Origin: Pandoraea oxalativorans
GTDB taxonomy: Bacteria > Pseudomonadota > Gammaproteobacteria > Burkholderiales > Burkholderiaceae
Assembly (NCBI RefSeq): GCF_000972785.3
Contig: NZ_CP011253.3
Span: forward strand, 992,001-1,056,000
Direction: 5' to 3'
DNA length: 64,000 nt
Shown: positions 8,934 to 18,464 of the stretch, one piece after another
Layout: every line of letters starts with the position of its first letter
Position numbering within the stretch: the stretch's first letter is position 1
The notes under the pieces: model-generated
What the model was told of the DNA's origin: nothing
Seen by the model: only the letters and a program-made list of their open reading frames with translations
Databases searched by the model: none
Position numbers and translations under genes: made by a program

Positions 8934-11069
8934 ATGACTGCCACGTCTGCCGACATCCCGGCGGCGGCGCTCGCCTCGCCCGCCGATCCACGACTCCCTT
9001 GCTTGCTGCGTCTAAGCGCGGTCGTCATGTTCGCGACGTGGCTGGGCAACCTGCTGATCCGCGGCTTCGGCGTCATGGCGCTCACGCCCGACGCGCAGTA
9101 CGCCGTCGTCACCACCAGTGCGCATGAATGGATGCTCTGGCTCTGGTACGGCGCTCGCTACGACGTCCTGCTGAGCAGTTGGGGAATGTTGGCGTGGCTA
9201 CTGCCGCTCGCGATCGGGCGGGCGATGTTCGCGTCGACGCCTGCCATGCGGGCGGCTTTCGTCGCAGGCGTGGCGCTCTGGTTTGTCGCCGTGAACGCGT
9301 TGGGACTCGCCGAACACTTCTACCTGCGCTACTTCGGGGTGCCGTTCGGCCCTCAACTCTTCAGCATTTTCGACGACGACGTCGGCATCGCCATGGACGC
9401 CGCCGCCCATCTCCTTCCGGTGGGCACGGCGTTGCTGTGCGCGTTGGGGCTCGCGCTCGTTCAGACGTGGTGCGCGCTGCGCCTGACGCTAGTCCCGCAG
9501 CGACGGGCAACGTGGCGCGACGCCATCGTACAGATCGCGGTGATCACGACGCTTTGGGTGGCCGCCTGTGGCAAGCCTGCGACGCGACTGACGGCGCAGG
9601 AGGGTGTGAGCGTGGCGCGGCGTGCGCTCCTCGACGACCTGCTCGTCAACACGCCGGTGCGGCTTTACCTCGCATTCCGGCAAAGCCGTGAGACGCCGGG
9701 GCAGGCAGACAGTCCGAATCGCGCGCTGAAGTCGTACGGCTTCGACAATGTCGCTGCGCTTGCCAGCGCTTTGCGTATTGACGGCCCGGACGACGACGGT
9801 GACGAGGGCAAGGAAAGCGCAGAGACGCGTGAGCACGACCCGACAGCGGCGCTTGAGCACGCGGCGTGGCATCGCACGCCGCCCAACGCCATGCTGGCGG
9901 CGCATCCGCCGCATGTCGTCTTCGGCCTCATGGAAGGGTGGGGCGGTTACGGACTGTCGCTCGACGCCGACGGGTTTCCCATCGCGGGCGCGATGCGCCG
10001 ACACCTGGATGCCGGATGGTGGTTCCGGCATGCCGTCGCGGCGCGCGCGGATACGATCTCCACGCTCGAACACCTGCTGATCAATAGCGGTAGCCGATCA
10101 TTGATGCTGACGGACGACGCGCGGCCGGTCTCCTTCACGTCGGCCGCCGCCAGGCCGTTCCAGCAAAAGGGTTATCGAACGGTTTTCGTCTACGGCGGCG
10201 CACGCACATGGCGGCACATCGGCCGTGTCATGCGTCAGCAAGGGTTTGACGACGTGATCACGCAGGCCGACATCGTGGCGCGCTATCCGCAAGCCGACAC
10301 GGGCACCTACGGCGTGTACGACGGCTATCTCTGGCGCTATGTGCACGACATGCTGGAGGAAGCCGACGCGCGCGGACAACCCTTGTTCGTCTTCGCGCTG
10401 ACGATGAGCAACCACTGGCCGTTCAACGTGCCCGACGATGCGGCGAGCGGCCCGTTCGACCTGACGAAGGGATGGCGCGCCTCACCCGCTAACGCAGCGC
10501 AGCGGGACGAACGTCAGCGCGGCGTGCGCGCCTATCGCTACGCGATGGATGCGCTTGGCGACTTCATCGACCGTCTCAAATATGCGCCGATGAGTTCGCG
10601 CACGATTCTGGTGGCGACGGGCGATCATCGTGCGCCGCAATGGCGCGATCTCGATAACGCCTCGCTCTCGCCGTTCGAGCGCTATCACGTGCCGATCTAT
10701 TTCCGCGTGCCGCCTGCGTATCAGCCGATGGAGCCGCCGCGGCTGGACGACTTCGTCGGCCATCGCGACATCTTCCCCACGCTCTATCACCTGGCCCTGT
10801 CGGACGCGCCTTACGTGGCGTTCGGTGAACCGCTGTTCGGCGTGGCGCCTGAAGCACGCCGGTATGCGGTGGCGCAACAGCGCTATTTGTTCTCGACGGC
10901 AGGGGCACGGGATCTACGCAGCGGCGTGAGCTATACCCCCCTGGAAGGTGGCGACGCCGATATGCTCGGGAAGCAAGCCGCGCACGCCAATGCGTCGCTC
11001 GCGCTGTCGGAATGGTTTGGGGAGAGGCAACGACTGACGAGGCCTGCGTGCGCCGCGTCAGATGAATAG
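8934..11069 (+). CDS. LTA synthase-family membrane sulfatase/phosphoglycerol transferase
   Basis: 711 residues. Five transmembrane helices lie in residues ~25-215 (e.g. VVMFATWLGNLLIRGFGVMA), then a linker, then a periplasmic alkaline-phosphatase-fold domain (~320-660) with VVFGLMEGWGG, TLEHLLINSGSRSLM and the metal-ligand motif ATGDHRAP. Gram-negative members include OpgB-like phosphoglycerol and Kdo/lipid A phosphoethanolamine-related enzymes; the exact acceptor is not visible. It originally ran into the terminator shared with secF, now separated from it by an ISL3 element. Confidence 0.85.
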   Translation: MTATSADIPAAALASPADPRLPCLLRLSAVVMFATWLGNLLIRGFGVMALTPDAQYAVVTTSAHEWMLWLWYGARYDVLLSSWGMLAWLLPLAIGRAMFASTPAMRAAFVAGVALWFVAVNALGLAEHFYLRYFGVPFGPQLFSIFDDDVGIAMDAAAHLLPVGTALLCALGLALVQTWCALRLTLVPQRRATWRDAIVQIAVITTLWVAACGKPATRLTAQEGVSVARRALLDDLLVNTPVRLYLAFRQSRETPGQADSPNRALKSYGFDNVAALASALRIDGPDDDGDEGKESAETREHDPTAALEHAAWHRTPPNAMLAAHPPHVVFGLMEGWGGYGLSLDADGFPIAGAMRRHLDAGWWFRHAVAARADTISTLEHLLINSGSRSLMLTDDARPVSFTSAAARPFQQKGYRTVFVYGGARTWRHIGRVMRQQGFDDVITQADIVARYPQADTGTYGVYDGYLWRYVHDMLEEADARGQPLFVFALTMSNHWPFNVPDDAASGPFDLTKGWRASPANAAQRDERQRGVRAYRYAMDALGDFIDRLKYAPMSSRTILVATGDHRAPQWRDLDNASLSPFERYHVPIYFRVPPAYQPMEPPRLDDFVGHRDIFPTLYHLALSDAPYVAFGEPLFGVAPEARRYAVAQQRYLFSTAGARDLRSGVSYTPLEGGDADMLGKQAAHANASLALSEWFGERQRLTRPACAASDE

Positions 11070-11096
11070 CGTCTGAACGACAGACGAAAAAAAAAA

Positions 11097-12403
11097 GGTT
11101 CATTGAGCATTACCGGGGAAGGCGGCGCGGATTTTGAGGAAGAAGTATTCCTGGTCTCGGTAGCCGTAGGCGCGCCGCTTAATGACCTTGATAGTGTTGT
11201 TAATGCCCTCAACGATGCTGGTGTTTAGACGATGTCGGCATCTGGCCAGGATGCCATGCAGATAGCCTTTCAGACGCTGAGCGAAGGTGTTCAAGGGGGC
11301 TATTCCGCTTTGCTCGGCCTGCTCGCACCAGTGGTGCCAGGCTTGTTTTGCCCAGGCAGGTCTTCGGTAGAACCAGAGCCGCTTGAGTTCGTCCCTCAGG
11401 ACATAGACCGTCAGCAGCGGCTGGTTGGCTTGCAGCAATTCGTCGAGCCGGACGGCCTGCTGCCGGTCTAGCTTGTCGCGGTTGCGCAATAACAGCCAGC
11501 GGCTCGATTTGATGACCCGGCGCGCGGGACGGTCCTGGCGCAGTTGGTTGGCCTGATCCACGCGCACCCGATCAATGACCTCTCGTCCGTACTTGGCCAC
11601 GACATGGAACAAGTCATAGACGATCTCCGCCCGTGGGCAGTGGGCCTGGATTTCTAACTCGTAGGCCGTAGTCATGTCGATGGCTACGGCCTTGATGCGT
11701 TGGGCGACCCCACGCGGCAATTGCTCGAAGAACGCCCGAGCCGTCTCGCGTGAGCGTCCTGGGCCGATCCACAGCACCTGCCTGCTGATCGGATCGACGA
11801 CTACCGTCGCGTACCGATGCCCTTTATGCAGGGCGAACTCGTCCATCGCTAAATACTCGATCCTGGACCAATCCGGTTCGCGCACTGACGCTCGGAGCCG
11901 GGCCTTGTCCAGCGTCTTGACGGTATGCCAACCCAGCTCGAAGAACCTCGCCACCGCCTGCACGTTGCTCGATTGCAGCAATTGGCTGCAGGCCGCCGCA
12001 AGCCGATCCGTCACCCGCTGGTAGCGACCCAGCCAAGTAAGCCGCTCCAGGCGCGGGCCACCGCATTGCTCACACAACAAGCGCCGGCGTGGAACATGAA
12101 GAACAACCCGGTACTCAAATAACGGCAGATCTCGCACCCGGCGCACCGTGGTCTCATGGACCTGGCGACATCGTGCGCCGCACTGCTCGCACAGCATCAC
12201 CTTGGCGGTTGGCTTCAAATAGATCGACAGCGTGCGCCCTGTGCCCTCGGGCCACTCCACGCGTTCGACGGCATAGCCCTGCCAGCCTCCCAGCGACTCC
12301 AGCAGCTTGCGATCCAGCATCTCCACGCACTCCTGATGGCAAATTCCTGCCATCAAGAGTACGAAAACTTGTCAAATCCCTCCACGCTATTGCGCGATGA
12401 ACC
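11097..12403 (-). mobile_element. ISL3-family insertion sequence, complete
   Basis: 1307 bp. The ends are imperfect inverted repeats beginning GGTTCAT (left GGTTCATTGAGCAT, right complement GGTTCATCGCGCAA). Both flanks are runs of at least eight A, consistent with an 8-bp target duplication (11089-11096 and 12404-12411), the size usual for ISL3. Removing the element restores one A tract followed by the GC hairpin at 12412, so the insertion hit a terminator. Confidence 0.93.
11100..12356 (-). CDS. ISL3-family transposase
   Basis: 418 residues, full length for the family. An N-terminal zinc-ribbon-like region carries CEQCGARC and CEQCGG pairs; the DDE domain follows, with YLAMDEFALHKGHRYATVV (first Asp), VAIDMTTAYELEIQAHCPRA (second Asp) and the C-terminal NTSIVEGINNTIKVIKRRAYGY (Glu). 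No frameshift or stop, so it is probably active. Confidence 0.95.
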   Translation of the reverse strand: MMAGICHQECVEMLDRKLLESLGGWQGYAVERVEWPEGTGRTLSIYLKPTAKVMLCEQCGARCRQVHETTVRRVRDLPLFEYRVVLHVPRRRLLCEQCGGPRLERLTWLGRYQRVTDRLAAACSQLLQSSNVQAVARFFELGWHTVKTLDKARLRASVREPDWSRIEYLAMDEFALHKGHRYATVVVDPISRQVLWIGPGRSRETARAFFEQLPRGVAQRIKAVAIDMTTAYELEIQAHCPRAEIVYDLFHVVAKYGREVIDRVRVDQANQLRQDRPARRVIKSSRWLLLRNRDKLDRQQAVRLDELLQANQPLLTVYVLRDELKRLWFYRRPAWAKQAWHHWCEQAEQSGIAPLNTFAQRLKGYLHGILARCRHRLNTSIVEGINNTIKVIKRRAYGYRDQEYFFLKIRAAFPGNAQ

Positions 12404-12411
12404 AAAAAAAA

Positions 12412-12436
12412 CCGCCGGACATGCCGGCGGCTTTTT
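12412..12436. terminator. Terminator between the membrane sulfatase and secF genes, split by ISL3
   Basis: Stem CCGCCGG / CCGGCGG with T5 on the plus side and an A8 tract on the other. On the minus strand it ends secF; on the plus strand it would have ended the sulfatase gene, which now lies beyond the ISL3 element. Confidence 0.85.
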
Positions 12437-12453
12437 CGTGAGCGACGTGTGAA

Positions 12454-13431
12454 TCAGACACGTGCGCCGAAGTTCGGATCGTTGCGATCCAGCCCTTCTT
12501 CGTCATCCTTGCTGCCATGCTTGATGAGGTCTTCGCGCTTCACGCCGAACCACATCGCAAGCGCTGCGGCCACGAACACCGACGAGTAGATACCGAACAG
12601 AATACCCACGGTCAGGGCGAGTGCGAAGTAGTGCAGCGTCTGGCCGCCGAAGAAGAACATCGACAGCACCATCATTTCCGTACTCGCGTGCGTGATGATG
12701 GTCCGCGACATCGTCGTCGTAATGGCGTGGTCGATGACTTCCTGCACCGTCGCCTTGCGCATCTTGCGGAATGTCTCGCGAATCCGGTCGAAGATAACGA
12801 CCGATTCGTTCACCGAGTAGCCCAGCACGGCCAGCACCCCCGCGAGCACCGCCAGCGAGAACTCCCACTGGAAGAATGCGAAGAAGCCGAGAATGATCAC
12901 CACGTCGTGCAAGTTGGCGATCACGCCGGCCACGGCGAACTTCCATTCGAAGCGGAACGACAGGTAGATGATGATGCCGACGACCACGAAGGTCAGCGCC
13001 AGCAGACCGTCCGTGAACAGCTCGTGCCCGATCTGCGGACCGACGAATTCCACGCGACGCAGCGACACGTCGGGGGCGTCGGCCTTGAGCGCGGTCATCA
13101 CGGCATCGCTTTGTTGCGCGCTGGTGACTTGCTTGCCGTCCGGACCGTTCTGAATCGGCAGACGGATCATCACGTCGCGCGAGGTGCCGAAGCTTTGCAC
13201 CTGCACGTCGCGATAGCCGAGCTTGCCGACTTCGCCGCGGATCTTCTCCAGATCGGCCGCCTGCGTGTAGGCCACTTCCATGACCGTACCGCCGGTGAAC
13301 TCGATCGACAGGTGCAAACCCCGCGTGAGCAGGAAGAACACCGCCGCCACGAACGTGAGCGCCGAGACGATGTTGAAGATCAGGGCATGCCGCATGAACG
13401 GCACGTCTTTCTTGATGCGGAAAAATTCCAT
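12454..13431 (-). CDS. secF: Protein translocase subunit SecF
   Basis: 325 residues, six transmembrane helices with a periplasmic P1 domain after the first. Family landmarks: GLHLSIEFTGGTVMEV near the N-terminus, FRFEWKFAVAGVIANLHDVVIILGFFA, and GYSVNESVVIFDRIRETFRK in the C-terminal half. SecDF uses the proton gradient to pull exported proteins through SecYEG. It is the last gene of queA-tgt-yajC-secD-secF, 24 bp after secD. Confidence 0.97.
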   Translation of the reverse strand: MEFFRIKKDVPFMRHALIFNIVSALTFVAAVFFLLTRGLHLSIEFTGGTVMEVAYTQAADLEKIRGEVGKLGYRDVQVQSFGTSRDVMIRLPIQNGPDGKQVTSAQQSDAVMTALKADAPDVSLRRVEFVGPQIGHELFTDGLLALTFVVVGIIIYLSFRFEWKFAVAGVIANLHDVVIILGFFAFFQWEFSLAVLAGVLAVLGYSVNESVVIFDRIRETFRKMRKATVQEVIDHAITTTMSRTIITHASTEMMVLSMFFFGGQTLHYFALALTVGILFGIYSSVFVAAALAMWFGVKREDLIKHGSKDDEEGLDRNDPNFGARV

Positions 13432-13455
13432 GACTGTTTCCTCTCGCGCCTGCGG

Positions 13456-15348
13456 TTATTGCTCGCCTGCGTCGGGTGCGTTCGTCGCACCGTCCGGGCG
13501 CCAGACCTGACCGATCGCCAGCGACTTGAGCTTGCGACGGCCGCCGTACCACAGGTTGACCAGACCGCGCGAGAAGAACACGGCGGAGAACATCGAGGTC
13601 AGAATACCCAGGCAGTGCACCACAGCGAATGCGCGCACCGGACCCGAACCGAAGGCCAGCAGCGCCAGACCGGCGATGAGCGTGGTGACGTTCGAGTCCA
13701 GAATCGTCGCCCACGCATGTTCGAAGCCCAGTGAAATCGCCTTCTGGGCCGACGCACCGCCGCGCAACTCTTCACGGATACGTTCGTTGATCAGCACGTT
13801 CGCGTCGATGGCCATACCGAGCGTGAGCGCGATAGCGGCGATACCCGGCAGCGTCAGCGTAGCCTGCATCAGCGAGAGCGCGGCCACGAGCAGCAGCAGG
13901 TTGAACATCAGCGCGATGACCGAGAACACGCCGAACAGCATGTAGTACGCCATCATGAACACGGCGATGGCGAGGAAGCCGTACATCACCGAGTCGACAC
14001 CCTTGTGGATGTTGTCGGCGCCGAGGCTCGGGCCAATCGTCCGTTCTTCGATGATTTCCATCGGTGCGGCGAGCGAACCGGCGCGCAGCAGCAGCGCCAG
14101 ATCGTTGGCGCCCTGTGCCGAGCCCATGCCGGTGATCTGGAAGCTCTGACCCAGTTCGCCGCGGATGGTCGCCACCGTCAGCACTTCGCCCTTGCCTTTC
14201 TCGAACAGCACGATCGCCATCGGCTTGCCGATGTTGTCGCGCGAGACGTCGCGCAGCACACGGCCCCCGGCCGCGTCGAGCTTGATGTTCACCGACGGTT
14301 GCTGGTGATCGTCGAAGCCTGCCGAGGCGCTGGTGATACGGTCGCCACTGAAGATCACCTGACGCTTGAGCAGGACGGGTGCACCGTTGCCGTGCAGGAA
14401 CAGTTCGTCCTGCGGCGGGACCGGCGTGTCGGCCGAGACCACGCGAGGCGCGTCCGGATCGGCGAGGCGCGCTTCGAGCGTTGCCGTACGGCCGATGATG
14501 TCCTTGGCCTTGGCGGTGTCCTGCACGCCAGGCAACTGCACGACGATACGATCGGGGCCTTCCTGTTGAATCACCGGTTCGGCCACGCCGAGTTCGTTCA
14601 CCCGGTTATGCAGCGTGACGATGTTCTGCTTGACGGCGTTGTCCTGCACCGCGCGGCGGGCGGCTTCCGTGAACGCGCCCACGACCTTGAACGCGCCGTT
14701 CGCAGCAGGCTGCGTGGTATAGGCGAGATCGGGCAGGCCATCGTTCAATGCGTTGCGGGCGCGCTCGGCGTCTGCCTGAGCACTGAAGGCGGCCTCGATG
14801 CCGTTGTCCGTGCGCGTCACACCGTTGTGGCGGATGTTCTTGTCACGCAGCAGGGTACGGGCGTCGGCGGCAGACGCATCCAGACGCTTGGTGATCGCCC
14901 CGGCCATGTCGACTTGCAGCAGGAAGTGCACACCGCCACGCAGGTCGAGCCCAAGATACATTGGCAACGCGTGGATTTTGGAGAGCCATTCCGGCGAGGC
15001 CGACAGCAGGTTGAGCGCGACGACGAAGGTCGGATCGGTCGCGTCGGTGTTCAGCGATGTCTGGAGCAGATCCTTGGCGCGCAGTTGCGTGTCGGTATCG
15101 GCAAAGCGGATACGCACGCTCGGGTTATTGCCTGTGCTGTCGAACACCGCGCCGGTATAGGCGATGTTCTGTGCCTTGAGCGCGTCTTCGGCGCGCGAGA
15201 GCGTCGAGGGATCGACCTTGACGGTCGCCTTGACGCTGGAAATCTGTACCGCCGGTGTTTCACCGAACAGGTTCGGCAGCGTGTAGAGCACCCCGATGGC
15301 AAGGGCCACCAGAATGACGATGTACTTCCAGAGAGGGTAGCGATTCAT
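13456..15348 (-). CDS. secD: Protein translocase subunit SecD
   Basis: 630 residues, typical length. The N-terminal helix (WKYIVILVALAIGVLYTLPNLFG) is followed by MYLGLDLRGGVHFLLQVD, a large periplasmic P1 domain and five C-terminal helices with TLPGIAAIALTLGMAIDANVLINERIREELRGG, where the conserved Asp needed for proton flow sits. It works as a complex with SecF and YajC. No anomalies. Confidence 0.97.
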   Translation of the reverse strand: MNRYPLWKYIVILVALAIGVLYTLPNLFGETPAVQISSVKATVKVDPSTLSRAEDALKAQNIAYTGAVFDSTGNNPSVRIRFADTDTQLRAKDLLQTSLNTDATDPTFVVALNLLSASPEWLSKIHALPMYLGLDLRGGVHFLLQVDMAGAITKRLDASAADARTLLRDKNIRHNGVTRTDNGIEAAFSAQADAERARNALNDGLPDLAYTTQPAANGAFKVVGAFTEAARRAVQDNAVKQNIVTLHNRVNELGVAEPVIQQEGPDRIVVQLPGVQDTAKAKDIIGRTATLEARLADPDAPRVVSADTPVPPQDELFLHGNGAPVLLKRQVIFSGDRITSASAGFDDHQQPSVNIKLDAAGGRVLRDVSRDNIGKPMAIVLFEKGKGEVLTVATIRGELGQSFQITGMGSAQGANDLALLLRAGSLAAPMEIIEERTIGPSLGADNIHKGVDSVMYGFLAIAVFMMAYYMLFGVFSVIALMFNLLLLVAALSLMQATLTLPGIAAIALTLGMAIDANVLINERIREELRGGASAQKAISLGFEHAWATILDSNVTTLIAGLALLAFGSGPVRAFAVVHCLGILTSMFSAVFFSRGLVNLWYGGRRKLKSLAIGQVWRPDGATNAPDAGEQ

Positions 15349-15483
15349 AGCAGCGGGCTAGGGTGATGCCTCGTGGCAAACCGTGCTTCAGACCGTCTTG
15401 CATGGCGACGCGGGCGATGTAGACCGGCCTCGCCATGCACTGCGGCCGCCGGTAAGGGCGGCCGCGTGCGGTGGTGCAAACGA

Positions 15484-15810
15484 TCAGAGCGCCTTGATGG
15501 TGCCCTTCGGCAGCAACGTGGTGATAGCACCCTTCTGCACGTTGATCTCGACGTTGTCGGCGATTTCAACGGTCACGAAGGTTTCGCCGACCTTCGAGAT
15601 ACGACCGGCCAGGCCGCCCGAGGTCACGACTTCGTCGCCCTTGGCGAGTGCGGCCAGCATGTTGCGGGTCTCTTTCTGACGCTTCATCTGCGGACGGATC
15701 ATGATGAAGTACAGCACCACGAACATCAGCACGAGCGGCAAGAAGCTCATCAGGTTGCTGGTCGGGCTGGCGGCGCCTGCCGTCTGAGCGAAGGCTTCGG
15801 AAATCAGCAC
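15484..15810 (-). CDS. yajC: Preprotein translocase auxiliary subunit YajC
   Basis: 108 residues with one transmembrane helix (~20-40, LMSFLPLVLMFVVLYFIMI) followed by RPQMKRQKE and a small cytoplasmic beta domain (GDEVVTSGGLAGRISKVGE), all standard for YajC. It binds SecDF. It lies between tgt and secD in the classic order. Confidence 0.96.
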   Translation of the reverse strand: MLISEAFAQTAGAASPTSNLMSFLPLVLMFVVLYFIMIRPQMKRQKETRNMLAALAKGDEVVTSGGLAGRISKVGETFVTVEIADNVEINVQKGAITTLLPKGTIKAL

Positions 15811-15984
15811 GTTCGGTTCTCCTTATGTAAGACGTGTAAAAGCCGCGTGTGACCGGTCTCAGGACACGCGCGGCGTGTGTTTCGGTGCGAGGATGCAGCA
15901 TCCAAGCCCGGCATTTTACCACTGCCCGACCCCGTTCCCGGGGGATTCGGCGACCGAGCCAAATGCCTCGGCGCACCGGCCACG

Positions 15985-17253
<1,269 letters not shown>

Positions 17254-18336
17254 TCAGGCGGCAGCCTTCGGGGTGTCCCTGATCTCCACGCGCGACAGGA
17301 TCATCGCGTCGCCATAGCTGAAGAAGCGATAACGCTGCTCGATGGCGTGACGATAAGCCGCACGGATCGTCTCCATGCCCGAGAACGCCGACACGAGCAT
17401 GAGCAGCGTGGACTTGGGCAAGTGGAAGTTGGTCACGAGCCGGTCGACCAGTTGGAACCGGTAACCTGGCGTGATGAAGATGTCCGTCTCGGCACTGCCG
17501 GCGCGCAGCGTGCCCGGTGCGCCACCGGCGGCGAGTGTGGCCTGCGCGCCCGATTCCAGCGCGCGCATCGACGTCGTGCCGACGGCGATCACCCGGCCGC
17601 CGCGCGCCCGGGTGGCCGCGATGGCATCGACCAGCGCGGGCGTGATCTCGTACCACTCAGAGTGCATCTTGTGTTCGCCGATGTTGTCCACGCGCACCGG
17701 CTGGAAAGTGCCCGCACCCACGTGCAGGGTCAGCGTGGCGCGTTGGACACCGAGGGCGTCGAGACGGGCGAAGAGGGCGTCGTCGAAGTGCAGACCGGCC
17801 GTCGGCGCGGCCACGGCGCCAGGGTTGCGGGCGTAGACGGTCTGGTAACGGGTCTCGTCGGCGGCGTCGGCATCGTGTTCGATGTACGGCGGCAGCGGCA
17901 GACGGCCGTAGGTTTCCAGCAGCGTGTAGCAGTCTTCGGGGAAGTGCAGCGTGTAGAACGGCTCGACGCGTTCGCCAACCATGACGTCGAAGGCATCTGC
18001 CAGACGCAGCGTGGTGCCGGGCGCGGGGCTCTTGCTGGCGCGGATCTGTGCCAGCACGGTGCGGTTGTCGATCACGCGCTCGACGAGCACCTCGATCTTG
18101 CCGCCGCTGGCCTTCTGACCGAACAGGCGCGCCTTGATGACGCGCGTGTCGTTGAACACGAGCAGGTCGCCAGGGGCAAGCAGGCCGGGCAGATCGACGA
18201 AGCTGCGGTCGTAGAGGTGCGGCGGCGTGACGCTACCGTCGACCTCCAGCAGGCGGCTGGCGCTACGCTCGGTGAGTGCGGTCTGCGCGATGAGTTCGGG
18301 CGGCAGGTCGAAATCGAAATCGGAAAGGGTATACAT
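17254..18336 (-). CDS. queA: S-adenosylmethionine:tRNA ribosyltransferase-isomerase
   Basis: 360 residues. It converts preQ1-tRNA to epoxyqueuosine-tRNA using the ribosyl group of SAM. Landmarks: [12 protein letters not shown] at the N-terminus, [30 protein letters not shown] and [12 protein letters not shown]. It is the first gene of the minus-strand queA-tgt-yajC-secDF cluster, divergent from recG. Confidence 0.97.
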   Translation of the reverse strand: MYTLSDFDFDLPPELIAQTALTERSASRLLEVDGSVTPPHLYDRSFVDLPGLLAPGDLLVFNDTRVIKARLFGQKASGGKIEVLVERVIDNRTVLAQIRASKSPAPGTTLRLADAFDVMVGERVEPFYTLHFPEDCYTLLETYGRLPLPPYIEHDADAADETRYQTVYARNPGAVAAPTAGLHFDDALFARLDALGVQRATLTLHVGAGTFQPVRVDNIGEHKMHSEWYEITPALVDAIAATRARGGRVIAVGTTSMRALESGAQATLAAGGAPGTLRAGSAETDIFITPGYRFQLVDRLVTNFHLPKSTLLMLVSAFSGMETIRAAYRHAIEQRYRFFSYGDAMILSRVEIRDTPKAAA

Positions 18337-18351
18337 CAGCGTTTACAATGC

Positions 18352-18371
18352 TTAGGGTGAGCAGACCCTAA
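18352..18371. promoter_or_regulatory. Short dyad between queA and recG
   Basis: Inverted repeat TTAGGGT-GAGCAG-ACCCTAA, 16-35 bp upstream of the queA start in the divergent queA/recG gap. It could be an operator or an RNA hairpin in the queA leader; no known motif is recognised. Confidence 0.3.
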
Positions 18372-18464
18372 AAACCGACATTTTACTTGGTTCGTCCGAA
18401 AGCCTGCCGGTATGGCGCACGGTTCTCGGTCGAACGCTTCCGACGCCTCCGACTCAGCGACTGC

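Noticed and set aside
12517..15366. Long plus-strand ORFs opposite secF and secD (and likewise opposite fumarase, acs and tgt)
   Set aside because: They are His/Arg/Asp-rich mirror frames typical of GC-rich genes, with no start signals or family features.
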